Origin: Thereva unica | Lineage: Eukaryota; Arthropoda; Insecta; Diptera; Therevidae | Assembly (NCBI GenBank): GCA_949987705.1 | Contig: OX465281.1 | Location: forward strand, 158,734,393-158,798,392 | Length of the DNA stretch: 64,000 nucleotides | Reading direction: 5' to 3' | Shown here: positions 45,803 to 57,402 of the stretch, in pieces | How positions within the stretch are numbered: position 1 is the stretch's first letter | Layout of the letters: each line of letters begins with the position of its first letter | Notes under the pieces: generated by a model | What the model was told of the DNA's origin: nothing | Databases searched by the model: none | Seen by the model: the letters and a program-made list of their open reading frames with translations, nothing else | Position numbers and translations under genes: made by a program

Positions 45803-45803
<1 letters not shown>
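45260..45803 (+). mobile_element. Internally deleted mariner, 544 bp
   Basis: Ends CGAGGTGTGGCAAATAAG and inverted CGAGGTGTGGCAATTAAG, with TA on both sides. The start of a transposase (MSDLLYKQRVVIQFL, 45452-45497) is fused to the C-terminal end (FLANKGIPTLTQPP...PCDFFLFPKMKLYLKG), which keeps the last Asp. About 0.7 kb of the usual gene is missing between them. A different mariner from the one at 43971. Confidence 0.88.
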
Positions 45804-45865
<62 letters not shown>

Positions 45866-45880
45866 ATAAATATATATATA
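45804..45880. repeat. (TA)n microsatellite
   Basis: About 75 bases of mostly alternating T and A starting at the mariner's right TA, with small interruptions (ACATA, AATAAATA). Confidence 0.9.
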
Positions 45881-45922
45881 GGTAGAGGGCAGGGATAGTG
45901 GGCACGTGACCGGAGGTAGTAG

Positions 45923-47375
45923 ATGTCCGGCGTACAAGGAGGCACTAAAAAGCAGGCGAAGATAAGGTTCTTACAGATTAACCTGAACCACTGTCAAGCG
46001 GCACAAGATCTGCTGGCACAGACTGTCTATGAGGAGAAAATCGACGTCGAAATTGTCTGCGAGCAGTATAGAAACCTGCACAGCGGCGTCTGGATAAATG
46101 ATAGCAGCGGCACGTCAGCGATATGGACGTGCGGGAGCCGAGCCATGGAAGATACCATGAGAAGCCCAGAGAATGGCTTCACGCGGGCAAAAGTAGGCGG
46201 AATACACGTCTACAGCTGCTATGCGGCGCCAAGCCTGACACTAGACGAGTACGAGTCGATGTTGGAAAGGTTAGCCGCCGACTCGAGTCGCCATCACCCG
46301 GTAATATTAGCGGGTGACTTCAATGCTTGGGCTGTCGAATGGGGCAGTCGACAAACGAATGCAAGAGGGCGCATACTCCTAGAAGTATTCTCGCGATTAA
46401 ATGTGGTGTTGGTCAATACCGGAGGCGAAAACACCTTCCAAAGGGGTGGGAGAGCGTCTGTAATCGACATCACTTACGTGAGCGATTCAGTGGCCAAGGA
46501 CCTACAATGGCGGGTGAGCGATTTGTACACGCACAGCGACCACCTAGCCATCATCTTCAAGGTAGGCCAGGGTATAGAAAAGAGAAATCCTACGTACGGA
46601 ACGGCTAGAGGATGGGCCGTTAAGAAGCTCGACGCAGAGGTGTGATGCGAGGTCGGCAGGAGGTGCCAGGGAAAGGGCAGAGCGAATCGAAGATTCAGTA
46701 AAACAGGCATGTGATGCATCCATGCCTCGGAGCGCCGGCAATCGGCAACACCCACCAAACTTCTGGTGGAACGCCGAGATCAACGAATGCCGAAGGGCCT
46801 GCCTGAAAGCGAGAAGGAGAACTCAAAGAAATCGGAACCGTCCTGATTTCGATGAACTCCTTCAGAGATACAAGGAAGCGAGGAGAAGGCTGAACAAGGC
46901 CATCGCTAGAAGTAAATCCGAGCACTTCAAAAGATTGTGCAGAGAAGCAGACTCGGACCCTGGGGTGGAGCCTATAAAATGGATATGTCAGCGGTCAAGG
47001 GCAAACGCTCTCCGCCGGTCACCTGCCCTGCGCTGCTCCAGAGCATTGTGTACGTCCTGCTTCCACAGAACGTACGCGCTGCCGAACTACCCACCCTTCA
47101 GGTGGACCCAGAAGAGGTACCTGCGGTGACCGCAGATGAGATTCTGGAGGCTGCAAAAAAGGTAGCCATCAATAAGGCCCCTGGCATGGATGGCATACCA
47201 AATAAAGCGGCGAAGCTAGCAGCTTCAATAGCGCCAGACAGGTTCGCTGAAGTCTTCACAGCGTGCCTGAGAGAGGGGATCTTCCCGGAGCGATGGAAAC
47301 AGCAGAAACTCGTGCTCCTACCGAAGCCGAACAAGCCTTTAGCGGACCCATCGTCCTACAGACTGATATGCCTCC
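45923..47375 (+). pseudogene. R1-type non-LTR endonuclease and RT start
   Basis: APE endonuclease: FLQINLNHCQAAQDLL, VCEQYRNL, LAGDFNAWAVEWGS (metal site), VIDITYVSD and HSDHLAIIF (catalytic His). After stops near 46643 and frame changes near 46720 and 46960 come the linker (FWWNAEINECRRACLKARRR...RSKSEHFKRLC) and the RT beginning (KAPGMDGIPNKAAKL, QKLVLLPKPNKP, SYRLICLL). It is cut at 47375 by the gypsy B insertion; coding continues at 57403. GC-rich compared with flanks. Confidence 0.88.
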
Positions 47376-49264
47376 TGTAACGGTCGGTTGTAACATTTAT
47401 TTTGGTTGGGAAATTTATTTTGAAATCACCTTGTAATGGGGAATTTGTAGAAAATCACTTTGCGGAAACAGGAAAATTTTAAACGAGTAGGCGAGGAAAA
47501 AAATATTTTGAAGAGGACGATTTTTGTTTTGGAAAAAAAAACGGAATTGATTTGATGCGGTTGGAGTTTTTTTGAGAATTGTTTTAATTGAAGTTGAATT
47601 GAAAATACCGGAAAAGTTTTAATTGTAATTTTAATGAGTTTCGGCCTTATTTTTGGTTGCGAAGAAAACAATTCGCATTCGGGTGCGTGAGTGCGAACGG
47701 AACTTGGATATTTTGTTCGTTTTACAAATAATAAGAATTCTGATGAGGATACATACCTTCGACAATGATAACGTTGATTTGGGGATTGTATCAAGCGGAG
47801 ATGATGGTTTTGCAAAGGAAGTCGACATTATAAGCTCCAAGGTTCGACAAACTAACCCTGAGGAATACCCATAAGAAGTTCTAACAACCGATAAGATTGC
47901 CCAGCATATGATCTACTGCATAAATGATGCCAATAGTGTAGGTAATTTCATACTCATTTTGACAGCTCGATATATCCAGCATCTGTCTGCCCACCCGAAA
48001 AACTAAGGCGAAGCGCACTATTTAACCCCATTTTGGGGCTCATGTTTTAGTTTTTTTCAAACCATTCCAAAACTTGGTACAGAGAAACAAGAAGGAGAAA
48101 ATTCGTGTGCTCTGAAAAACCCGTAGGGAAAGCATCAAAAATTATTTTTCTCGGAGGACTCGAAAGATATAATTGATAATTGTCTGCGGTAGAAGTCCAA
48201 CAAATTCTTGCAGTCCAGGAGAGTAAAGACACAAGATTACTAGTAAGGTTTTTTTTGGTTACACTCCTTTTTTTTATTCGTGAGTACGCCACAAATTAAG
48301 AGAAAAAACAAAATATACAATAAATATAAAGAAAAAAACACACACACACAAAAATATACAAAATAAAATAAAAAAATTAGTTCATGATTTTATTTATTAC
48401 TAAATAATAATTTTAAAGGTAGTTAGTATTAACGTTAATCGTATTTATAATTATTTATGAATTTATTTTGCTCCTTGTTGGGACTATTTTATTCATTCCT
48501 GTGTTGTTTATATTTTGTGTTGTTTCCGGGGAATTTGTTCTTCCGTTAAGTTACTCGGTTGGTTGTAATATCGTTTGTACAAAGCGGGGAGTACTGGTAC
48601 CATTACTGCGCGTTTTTTTTCTTTAGTCTTCATACATATGTACCTATGATAATGATGTATTAATTTTGTTGAAATTAAGCGTTTAATTTGATATCTGACA
48701 AGGATCTGTATTTATTGTCGTGGAAGTTTGACGTTGATGATTATTCATTGTATTGTTTGGTATGATGATTTTTCCTGTAATAGACAGGATTATTAAATGA
48801 GTATAAATAGAATGTCCGTGTGTTAGATTTTTTTGTGGAATGGTTGGGGCGGATGTCATTTCTTTTCAGGGTTCTTAAACAGTGCCTTTTCCTGAAGCTG
48901 ATAGTCTTCAATACTATGAGCTGTCAGGGAAATGGATTGCAATGACACGGCTCAGGCGAGGCCCGAGGGATGATTGGAACTGAAGATGAATCTGCCTAGT
49001 CACAGGTAAGTGGTGAACCATACTGCGTATAGGCCCGGCCACACACCCCACGACCCCCCCGGCGAGCTAGTGAACTCCGTGTGGCCGGCAGCACATCCCC
49101 CTGGCATTAGTATCGGCGGTTGGGGAGGATAAGGAGTCCGGAATTTGTGTTTTTCTTATGTATGGTGTTGACTCCTTGGTCATGCTTTTCCGGGTTTATG
49201 GCTAAGGGGGCAATACCTCGCATAAGTGGCGCCCAATACTTAGTCGCGCCATTATGCTGTAACA
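47376..49264 (+). repeat. Gypsy B 5' LTR
   Basis: TGTAACGG...TGTAACA, 1889 bp. An open frame of 73 codons (47653-47874) is kept in both LTRs, without recognisable domain. Compared with the 3' LTR it has two extra blocks: one between a CACACAC run near 48340 and GCGGGGAG near 48587, and one from about 49120 to 49235. Confidence 0.93.
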
Positions 49265-49268
49265 TAAA

Positions 49269-49283
49269 TGGCGCCCAACGTGG
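49269..49283 (+). other. Gypsy B primer site, tRNA-Lys type
   Basis: TGGCGCCCAACGTGG starts four bases after the LTR and is complementary to the 3' end of eukaryotic tRNA-Lys (CTT anticodon type), including the CCA. Confidence 0.85.
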
Positions 49284-50918
49284 CTTTTACAGCCCGTTAA
49301 TAGTCCTACACGGACCTTGGAGTTTAAATTTTTTTGGTGTTTATTACCACTTGTGCCTTCACGGACAACGTTTGATTTTTTTTTGTTTATGGTTCACCAC
49401 TTTTACCCAGCGCTCGCTGTGGACTAAGGTAGTACCGCGAGGCCTTAGTCTGCGAATTTTTTTTCGAATTTTTTTTTTTCAGCATCATTGTCCAAATTCT
49501 ATGTGAATTTTTCTTTGTTTTCGCTTTTAGGCCCACCCTTTATCTTCTGCGGTAACTTCTTCTTTTTGGAGTAGCTTCGAACCATGCTGACCTGCACGGC
49601 TTGCTAACAAGCGGTGTTCGCTTGGCTATGCGTGCAGATGTAGTAGTGGTTCATCCCTGTCCTGTTTCTAGGGGCGGCGACTCTGGTATCAGGCGTGATA
49701 CCGCCTGCCACTGCGTCGGTCTGGGAACAGGTTCCTCAATTAATTTTTCCTGGTGGACGTTGAAGTTGGTACAAGGGCTTAACCGTCTCTGGTATCAGGC
49801 GTGTTACCTCCTGCCACTGCGCCCCTTGCCCTCCTGATGGTCCATCCAGCTTTTTTTAAATTCTATTTTTTTGTTTATGTTCCGAGTTTTTTCCCGTCTG
49901 TTCCTCCCTCCTGATTGATTTTCCGAAAGGTAGCTCAGTTGGGTTGGGCAGCGGCTCATTTCCAAATTTTTTTATTTTGCCGAAGAAGTTTCCCTTTCGT
50001 GGCGATGCGACTTTGAATTTTTGTTTCCGTCCTTCCTTCGAGTGCGGACCTGAAGCTGTGTCGGCGACGTTGATGACACTTGTTGATGACTATGCTTCAT
50101 AGTTTTCACCAACTGACATCGAGGACATCGACACCCGAGAGTCCTGAGGGGAATTGTTATCTGTCTCAACCATTCCTAACTTATGTTTAAATCAAAACAT
50201 ACATTCACTAATACACTTTTATTGTTTTGTCGCTACACCCTAATCGGCGTTGATTTGGTTTTTTAGGTACACTCACATAGTATCAATATTTATTTGATTT
50301 GTTCATACACACGGTTGTTACACTAATTGTAGCGGATTTTTTTTGGGGCCTCAAAAACAGTAACTGATACTGTGACTATTTGCTGCGACCTTTCGCTTAA
50401 TTGGTTGGTTGTGATTGTATCCGGGGGAAGTTTTTGCTTTTGAATTTACATCAATATTTACACTACACTATTGGGTATCGTTGATTTTGTTTGGATTATA
50501 TCGCGGGGGATAATTTTTGTTTTAGCCATCCGGGAAAATTTTGGAAATAAACTAACCAACAACAACAACTATTTTGTCCGTTAAATTTTTGTGCTCGTAA
50601 GTACGTAGGGTACTAATTTTTGGAAATCTATTTTGCGCACAAAACTTTCTTTCTTCGATCTTTCTTTGCGTGTTAGTTATAAGAACGTATATCGTTTGTT
50701 GCTAGTATCTTAGATAATCATGGGCATAAACTGTTCGGGAGTATATCCGCGAGTTTGTCTTCGGGATTAACCTTGTTGTAGTCAATACTTTTTTATTGAC
50801 TGCGTTATCCATTTCTACTATACTTCATTTTGGTTCGAGTGCTAGTATAGTTTTCTTATTTGGCTGTTTTTTTTACATTCCTAAACTAGCGTGCTCATTA
50901 TGGGATTGAATTGAAAGT
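49284..50918 (+). other. Gypsy B long leader, no gene seen
   Basis: 1.6 kb between primer site and gag. Holds a local direct repeat: CTCTGGTATCAGGCGTG at 49680 and 49788, each followed by a CCTGCCACTGCG block. Open frames here have no known domain. Confidence 0.7.
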
Positions 50919-52027
50919 ATGGAACTTCGAAAAGGAAAAGTTCTCCCACCCACAAATGCTAGCGATCGTCCGGACGATTCTCAAGCTGAATCAATGGAAG
51001 GGTCGACGTCGAATGAGCACCCTCCGTCGCTGGAGGAGCAAGTCGCCCAGTTGAGACAAGTTCTAGACACCCTTCTAAGTCAGCAGCGACCTGCTGCGGT
51101 TCCAGTGAACCCTTGCGAATCCCGGGATCAGCAGTCCACCCCGGAGGCTTCCACACCTGCGGTGGGAAGGCTAGATGTTTGGTCTGGGACCCAGCATCGC
51201 AAGTCTCCGGTTTCCTTCTGGAACCTAAAGTTCTCCGGCGAGGACAAGGTGTTGTCGGCGGAGGAATTTCTGTTCCGGGTGGAGCTGAAGGCTCGCGATG
51301 ATGGAGTCGGGCCAGGCGAAATCTGCAGGCATTTCTCCTCGCTGTTGTCAGGTCGAGCTACCGACTGGTATTGGTCGCAGTTTCGACGCCTGTATTTGGA
51401 TCCTGATTGGGAAACCATCAAAAAATACAGTTCATCAGACATTTTCGCGCTAGGGAGTCCGATGAAGAACTGATACTAAAGATGATGGACACCAAGCAGC
51501 AAAATCTTTCCTTCGATGATTTCACTGCCCAGCTGCTGTCGCTGCACAACCGTATGGCTCATCCAATGTCTGAAAGCGGATTATTAGGAATCGTGGTCCG
51601 AAATTTGAATTTCACTTTAGGATCAGCTGTAATAGGGCACCGTTTCACCAGCATGCAACAATTGCGTGAGACTTGTATCCGAGTTGAACGCTGGCAGAAA
51701 CAGAAACGGTTAGAGCGTAGGCCTGATCGACAGATACACGAGGTTGATTTCTCGCCATTATATTCTTCGGATCAAATACCCCCGGACATGTCTTCACCAG
51801 AAGTACACGCAATAACCTCTCCGCGTCAGTTCCAGACGAATCCACGACCTCTCCGTTGTTGGAATTGCCAGCAACCGGGCCATCCCTTTATGGACTGCCC
51901 ATCTGAGACTCGTGGCTTGTTCTGCTACAAGTGTGGCAAGCCAGGAGTCGTGACTCCAGTATGCCCTTCATGTCAGGGAAACCGGAGCGGGGGTGCGAGA
52001 TCGAACGGGAGTCCGCGCCCGAGCTAA
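50919..52027 (+). pseudogene. Gypsy B gag
   Basis: Starts MELRKGKVLPP, with a short coiled stretch (LEEQVAQLRQVLDTLL). Capsid core: WNLKFSGEDKVLSAEEFLFRVE, SLLSGRATDWYW, then after a frameshift in an A-run near 51420 RHFRARESDEELILKMM. Two zinc-binding motifs follow: CWNCQQPGHPFMDC (CCHC) and CYKCGKPGVVTPVCPSC. The final ~97 bases overlap the start of the protease frame, which is one base back (-1), the arrangement used by many retroelements for gag-pol frameshifting. Confidence 0.88.
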
Positions 52028-54312
52028 GCTCGCCCGTTATCCCTCCATATAATACAAATACCAATGACATGACTACCATCAGCGACTTTACGTCAACTGA
52101 TGCTCTTCCTGTTTTTCCCTCAGAGGAGGTCAAACTTTCGTTCCTTTCCAGTTGGAAGAGATATATCTCCACTCGTGCCCGCATCTTTTCGGAGCCACCT
52201 TTCGTGGACTCCCCAATTTCCAAACATACCCCTCCCCAAATTAGAGTACGAGCTAAGGAGAAGCGACAATGTTTGCAGAAAATTGTTTCTGCCTTCATCT
52301 CTGATTCGTCAGATCCTCGGCTGTTTACTAAGGTCATGTTAGGTAACGAAGAGGTGATTGGTTTGTTGGACAGTGGTGCCACTGTTAGCTGTTTGGGAAG
52401 AGATGCCGAAGAGTTTCTAGCTAATCATCCCGAAGTGACAGTTTACTCTTTGCACTCTGTAGTGTATACTGCTGACGGGGCTCCGCAGAAACTTTGCGGT
52501 TATATACGGGTTCTGATAACCTTTAGAGGAAGGACCCGTGAGATAACCATCTATGTGGTGCCCAGTCTCAGCCAGAGACTGTACCTAAGGATGGATTTTT
52601 GGAATCTTTTTGGGCTCGCTCCTCAACTAGTCGGCGAGATAAACGTTTCATCCGTGTCAGCAAAAATGCACGACTTGACGTCCACGAAATGCGAACGGTT
52701 GGAACGCGTCAAGGCCAGATTTCCTTCTTTTGATGTCTTCGGACTGTGAAAGACTAATCTGGAGGAACACATCATTGACACTGGTGACTCAGTTCCTATC
52801 AAACAGAGGCATTATCCGGTCTCACCCGCTGTACAACAGCTGATGTATGGTGAGTTGGACAGGATGCTGTCGCTGGGTGTGATTGAGCCATCAAATAGTC
52901 CCTGGAATTCTCCAGTGGTGTTAGTACGTAAACCAAGAAAAGTCCGCCTGTGCCTTGACTCTCGCAAGGTCAATAGTGTCACTGTTAAAGACGCATATCC
53001 TCTTCCACACATTGATGGTCTTCTTGGTCGTCTCCAAGACACCAAGTTCATCACCAGCTTAGATCTTAAGGACGCCTTCTGGCAAATTCCGTTAGAGAAG
53101 AAGTCGCGAGAGCGGACAGCTTTCACTGTCCCTGGTCGTCCACTGTACCAGTTCACAGTAATGGCTTTTGGCTTATGTAACGCCCCACAGCGCATGTGTC
53201 GCTTGATGGATAAGACCATCCCGGGCCATTTACGTGAAAACGTTTTTGTCTATCTGGACGACCTGCTCATAGTTTCACCTGACTTTGACTCTCATCTAAA
53301 GCTTTTGGACGAAGTGGCCAGCTGTCTCCGTCGTGCGGGGTTAACAATCAATCTGGCTAAAAGCAAATTCTGCGTGACTGAAGTCAAGTATCTCGGCTTC
53401 ATAATCGGTGATGGGACTCTGAAAACCGATCCTAATAAGGTGACGGCCATCAAGGACTTCCCGACTCCGAAGTCTCATAAGCAGACTCGGAGATTCTTGG
53501 GTATGACCGGATGGTATCAGCGTTTCATACCCAATTATGCTAGCGTGGCTTCTCCAATCACGGATTGTTTGAAGTCTAAATCTTTTAGTTGGACTGATGA
53601 GGCTCAGCAGTCGTTCGAGACTTTGAAAAAGCTGATGACGGAAGCTCCCCTTTTAGTCACTCCAGATTTTTCGAAACCTTTTTATATTCAGTGCGATGCC
53701 AGCACGACTGGTGTAGGTAGTGTGCTTTTTCAAAAGGACATGGATGGAGGAGAACATCCTATTGCTTATATGTCCAAGAAATTGAACGGAGCACAACGGA
53801 ACTACACCATTACTGAGCTCGAATGCTACGCAGCCGTTCTGAGTATAAAAAAGTTTAGAGCTTATGTGGAGGGACAGACTTTCACTGTCATTACTGACCA
53901 TGCCAGTTTGAAATGGCTCATGAGCCAGAAGGAGGTTAACGGCCGTTTAGCCCGGTGGAGTCTTAAGCTTCAGGGGTTCGATTTTACGATCGAACATCGC
54001 AAAGGCGCCCACAATGTGGTTCCCGATGCCTTGTCACGCATGGATTGCGTTGACGATCTGTCCCTGTGCTTCGACGTGGACTTAAATGCCCCGTCCTTCA
54101 AGTCACCTGATTATCTTCGTTTGGTTGAAAGACTCAGGCAAGCCACACCGCAGTTGCCAGACCTGCGAGTTGAAGATGGGTACGTTTTCAAGCATACCTC
54201 TCCACGTACTGGAAACCCGATTGCTGACGATCCAACCTGGAAGTTATGGATTCCGATGGAATTGACCGCGTCTCTCGTCGAGTCGTCTCATTCGCCTCGC
54301 ATGGTGGAGTAG
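51931..54312 (+). pseudogene. Gypsy B protease-RT-RNase H
   Basis: Protease with LLDSGATVSCLG (52360-52395). RT: HIIDTGDSVPIKQRHYP, WNSPVVLVRKPRKVRLCLD, SLDLKDAFWQIPL, active site YLDDLLIVS (53250-53275). RNase H: IQCDASTTGVGSVLF, ITDHASLKW, HRKGAHNVVPDALSR. One in-frame TGA at 52747 lies between protease and RT, and a frameshift near 54300 breaks the join to integrase. Otherwise well preserved. Confidence 0.92.
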
Positions 54313-55311
54313 GGAAAACCCTAGCCCGATTGCGACACAAGTACTTTTGGCCAGGTATGGCAAAACAAGTACGTGAGTTCATCGGCAATTGTGAGGTCTG
54401 CAAGACCACCAAAGCCCCCAGCTCAGTACTTCGACCACCTATGGGAAACCCCATGGATGCGTCGAGGCCGTTCCAATTTTTATACGTCGATTTCTTAGGT
54501 CCTTATCCCATGTCGAAGAAAGGCCACACGGCAGTATTTGTTGTACATATTGGATGCATTCACCAAGTTTGTCTTCTTGCACCCCGTGTCCGCTGAGACC
54601 ACGGCGGTGTCCGTCAAGTTTCTTGAGCTAACTATTTTTCATACCTATGTAGATCCTGAAACAGTCTTCTCCGACAATGGTCGGCAATTCACCTCCAAGG
54701 AGTTTGCTAAATTACTACAAGATTATGGCGTGCACCATGTGCGCACGGCTGTATATTCGCCTCACCTCAACGCTTCCGAGCGAGTGAATAGATCTGTTCT
54801 AGCCGCCATTAGAGCGTACTTAAAGGAGGATCATCGTGAGTGGGATAGACATCTGTCGTCCATTGAATGTGCTCTTCGTAGTACCCACCACGAGGCGATC
54901 GGCATGTCCCCGTACCAGGCCCTGTTTGGTAGCCATATGATCCTGCACGGATCAGCATATCCAGTCCTGAAGAAACTGAACGTTTTCCAGGAGGGTGACA
55001 TAGCTGTCTTGCCATTGACGGACAAAATGCAGATGCTTCGTGAGCGGATTGCTAGTAACTTAGCCGCCGCACACACAAGACATAAACACCAATACAACTT
55101 ACGGTGTCGAGTGGGCAGTTTCCGCCCAGGAGATGAGGTTTACCGGAGAACTTTCTGGGTGAGTAACCGAGCGGGTCGTTTCAGTGCCAATTTAGCACCC
55201 CGGTTCTTGAAAGCTCGGATACGTAAAAAGATTGGAACCAACTTGTACGAGCTAGAGGATTTGGCCGGTAAAAGCATAGATGTTTTTCACGCCAAAGACT
55301 TACGTACTTGA
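54246..55311 (+). pseudogene. Gypsy B integrase
   Basis: HHCC finger (HGGVGKTLARLRHKYFWPG...CEVCKTTK), core YVDFLGPYP, then a second frameshift near 54540 into DAFTKFVFLHPV. VFSDNGRQFTSKEF and NASERVNRSVLAAIRAYL provide the remaining catalytic Asp and Glu. The C-terminal tail ends VFHAKDLRT with no chromodomain. Confidence 0.9.
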
Positions 55312-55713
55312 TTTCCCGGAATAGTAAGCGCTACCTCATAATATCGTGATCCGAGGTTAGATTATAAACTCTGCGTATTCGTTACTGGTCTCTTCCTCTT
55401 CGGTCAGTCTGGTGAATTTCTCTCAGCAGACTGTTTGGCTGTCGTTCCACCGGGGGGAAGTCAAAGGCAATATGGTATTGCTGGAGACTGGCCCGATGGA
55501 GCGAAAGCAAACTGGGTTTGTAAGTAAATGTTTGGAGACTTGTGGATGTCCGTCGGGGGACAAGGTGGTATTGTCTTCCGCCTGTTATTCGCAACTCCAA
55601 ATATTTCTCCGGGAGATTTTCCAGACTGGCCATCGCAAATTACGATTGCAACTATGGGCCTAAATTACAGTTAGCTTTTCATCCGCTCTTTTTATTACCC
55701 GGCAGTTCATGTA

Positions 55714-55783
55714 TGCTCGGCTAGCTCACTAGAGCATGAGACTCCTATTCTCAGGTCGTGAGTCGAGTCCCACATTGCCGCCA
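55714..55783 (+). other. tRNA-Lys-like sequence before the 3' LTR
   Basis: GGCTAGCTCACTAGAGCATGAGACTC (split here as GGCTAGCTCACTAG + AGCATGAGACTC), then a T-rich anticodon loop, CTCAGGTCGTGAG, TCGAGTCCCAC and a final CCGCCA. This follows eukaryotic tRNA-Lys (CTT type) closely through A box, anticodon stem and B box, with deletions and a changed anticodon loop (TCCTATT), so it is not a working tRNA gene. It lies between integrase and 3' LTR, sense strand, and ends in CCA like a mature tRNA. The element's primer site is of the same tRNA type. Confidence 0.65.
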
Positions 55784-55861
55784 AAAATGTTAAACCTACG
55801 GCGACCGTTTTTTTTTCGACTCCTCACTGCCTCGCGAGTCGGCCTTGTGGACCCGAGGGTA

Positions 55862-57398
55862 TGTAACGGTCGGTTGTAACATTTATTTTGGTTGGGAAAT
55901 TTATTTTGAAATCACCTTGTAATGGGGAATTTGTAGAAAATCACTTTGCGGAAACAGGAAAATTTTAAACGAGTAGGCGAGGAAAAAAATATTTTGAAGA
56001 GGAGGATTTTTGTTTTGGAAAAAAAAACGGAATTGATTTGATGCGGTTGGAGTTTTTTTGAGAATTGTTTTAATTGAAGTTGAATTGAAAATACCGGAAA
56101 AGTTTTAATTGTAATTTTAATGAGTTTCGGCCTTATTTTTGGTTGCGAAGAAAACTATTCGCATTCGGGTGCGTGAGTGCGAACGGAACTTGGATATTTT
56201 GTTCGTTTTACAAATAATAAGAATTCTGATGAGGATACATACCTTCGACAATGATAACGTTGATTTGGGGATTGTATCAAGCGGAGATGATGGTTTTGCA
56301 AAGGAAGTCGACATTATAAGCTCCAAGGTTCGACAAACTAACCCTGAGGAATACCCATAAGAAGTTCTAACAACCGATAAGATTGCCCAGCATATGATCT
56401 ACTGCATAAATGATGCCAATAGTGTAGGTAATTTCATACTCATTTTGACAGTTCGATATATTCAGCATCTGTCTGCCCACCCGAAAAACTAAGGTGAAGC
56501 GCACTATTTAACCCCATTTTGGGGCTCATGTTTTAGTTTTTTTCAATCCATTCCAAAACTTGGTACAGAGAAACAAGAAGGAGAAAATTCGTGTGCTCTG
56601 AAAAACCCGTAGGGAAAGCATCAAAAATTATTTTTCTCGGAGGACGCGAAAGATATAATTGATAATTGTCTGCGGTAGAAGTCCAACAAATTCTTGCAGT
56701 CCAGGAGAGTAAAGACACAAGATTACTAGTAAGGTTTTTTTTGGTTACACTCCTTTTTTTTATTCGTGAGTACGCCACAAATTATGAGAAAAAACAAAAT
56801 ATACAATAAATATAAAGAAAAAAACACACACGCGGGGAGTACTGGTACCATTACTGCGCGTTTTTTTTTCTTTAGTCTTCATACATGATAATGATGTATT
56901 AATTTTGTTGAAATTGAGCGTTTAATTTGATATCTGACAAGGATCTGTATTTATTGTCGTGGAAGTTTGACGTTGATGATCATTCATTGTATTGTTTGGT
57001 ATGATGATTGTTCCTGTAATAGACAGGATTATTAAATGAGTATAAATAGAATGTCCGTGTGTTAGATTTTTTTGTGGAATGGTTGGGGCGGATGTCATTT
57101 CTTTTCAAGGTTCTTAAACAGTGCCTTTTCCTGAAGCTGATAGTCTTCAATACTATGAGCTGTCAGGGAAATGGATTGCAATGACACGGCTCAGGCGAGG
57201 CTCGAGGGATGATTGGAACTGAAGATGAATCTGCCTAGTCACAGGTAAGTGGTGAACCATACTGCGTATAGGCCCGGCCACACACCCCACGACCCCCCCA
57301 CTCCCCGGCGAGCTAGTGAACTCCGTGTGGCCGGTAGCACATCCCCCTGGCATTAGTATCGGCGGTTGGATACTTAGTCGCGCCATTATGCTGTTACA
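55862..57398 (+). repeat. Gypsy B 3' LTR, shortened
   Basis: 1537 bp; same ends as the 5' LTR (TGTAACGG...GTTACA) but two blocks missing (about 235 and 115 bp) and scattered substitutions, so the element is older than the BEL at 1264. Confidence 0.93.
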
Positions 57399-57402
57399 CT
57401 CC

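Larger units (their letters stand above)
47376..57398 (+). mobile_element. Ty3/gypsy element B inside R1-type RT
   Basis: 10.0 kb with LTRs at both ends and a 4-bp duplication ctcc (47372-47375, 57399-57402). Joining the flanks restores RLICLLSCIGKLFER in the RT gene, so the insertion came after the R1-type element. Contains gag, pol with three domains and no recognisable envelope. The 1.65-kb leader is unusually long. Several frameshifts and a stop make it inactive. Confidence 0.93.

Noticed and set aside
55412..55663. Possible env in gypsy B after integrase
   Set aside because: Too short, no signal or membrane segment, and frames on both strands are equally open.
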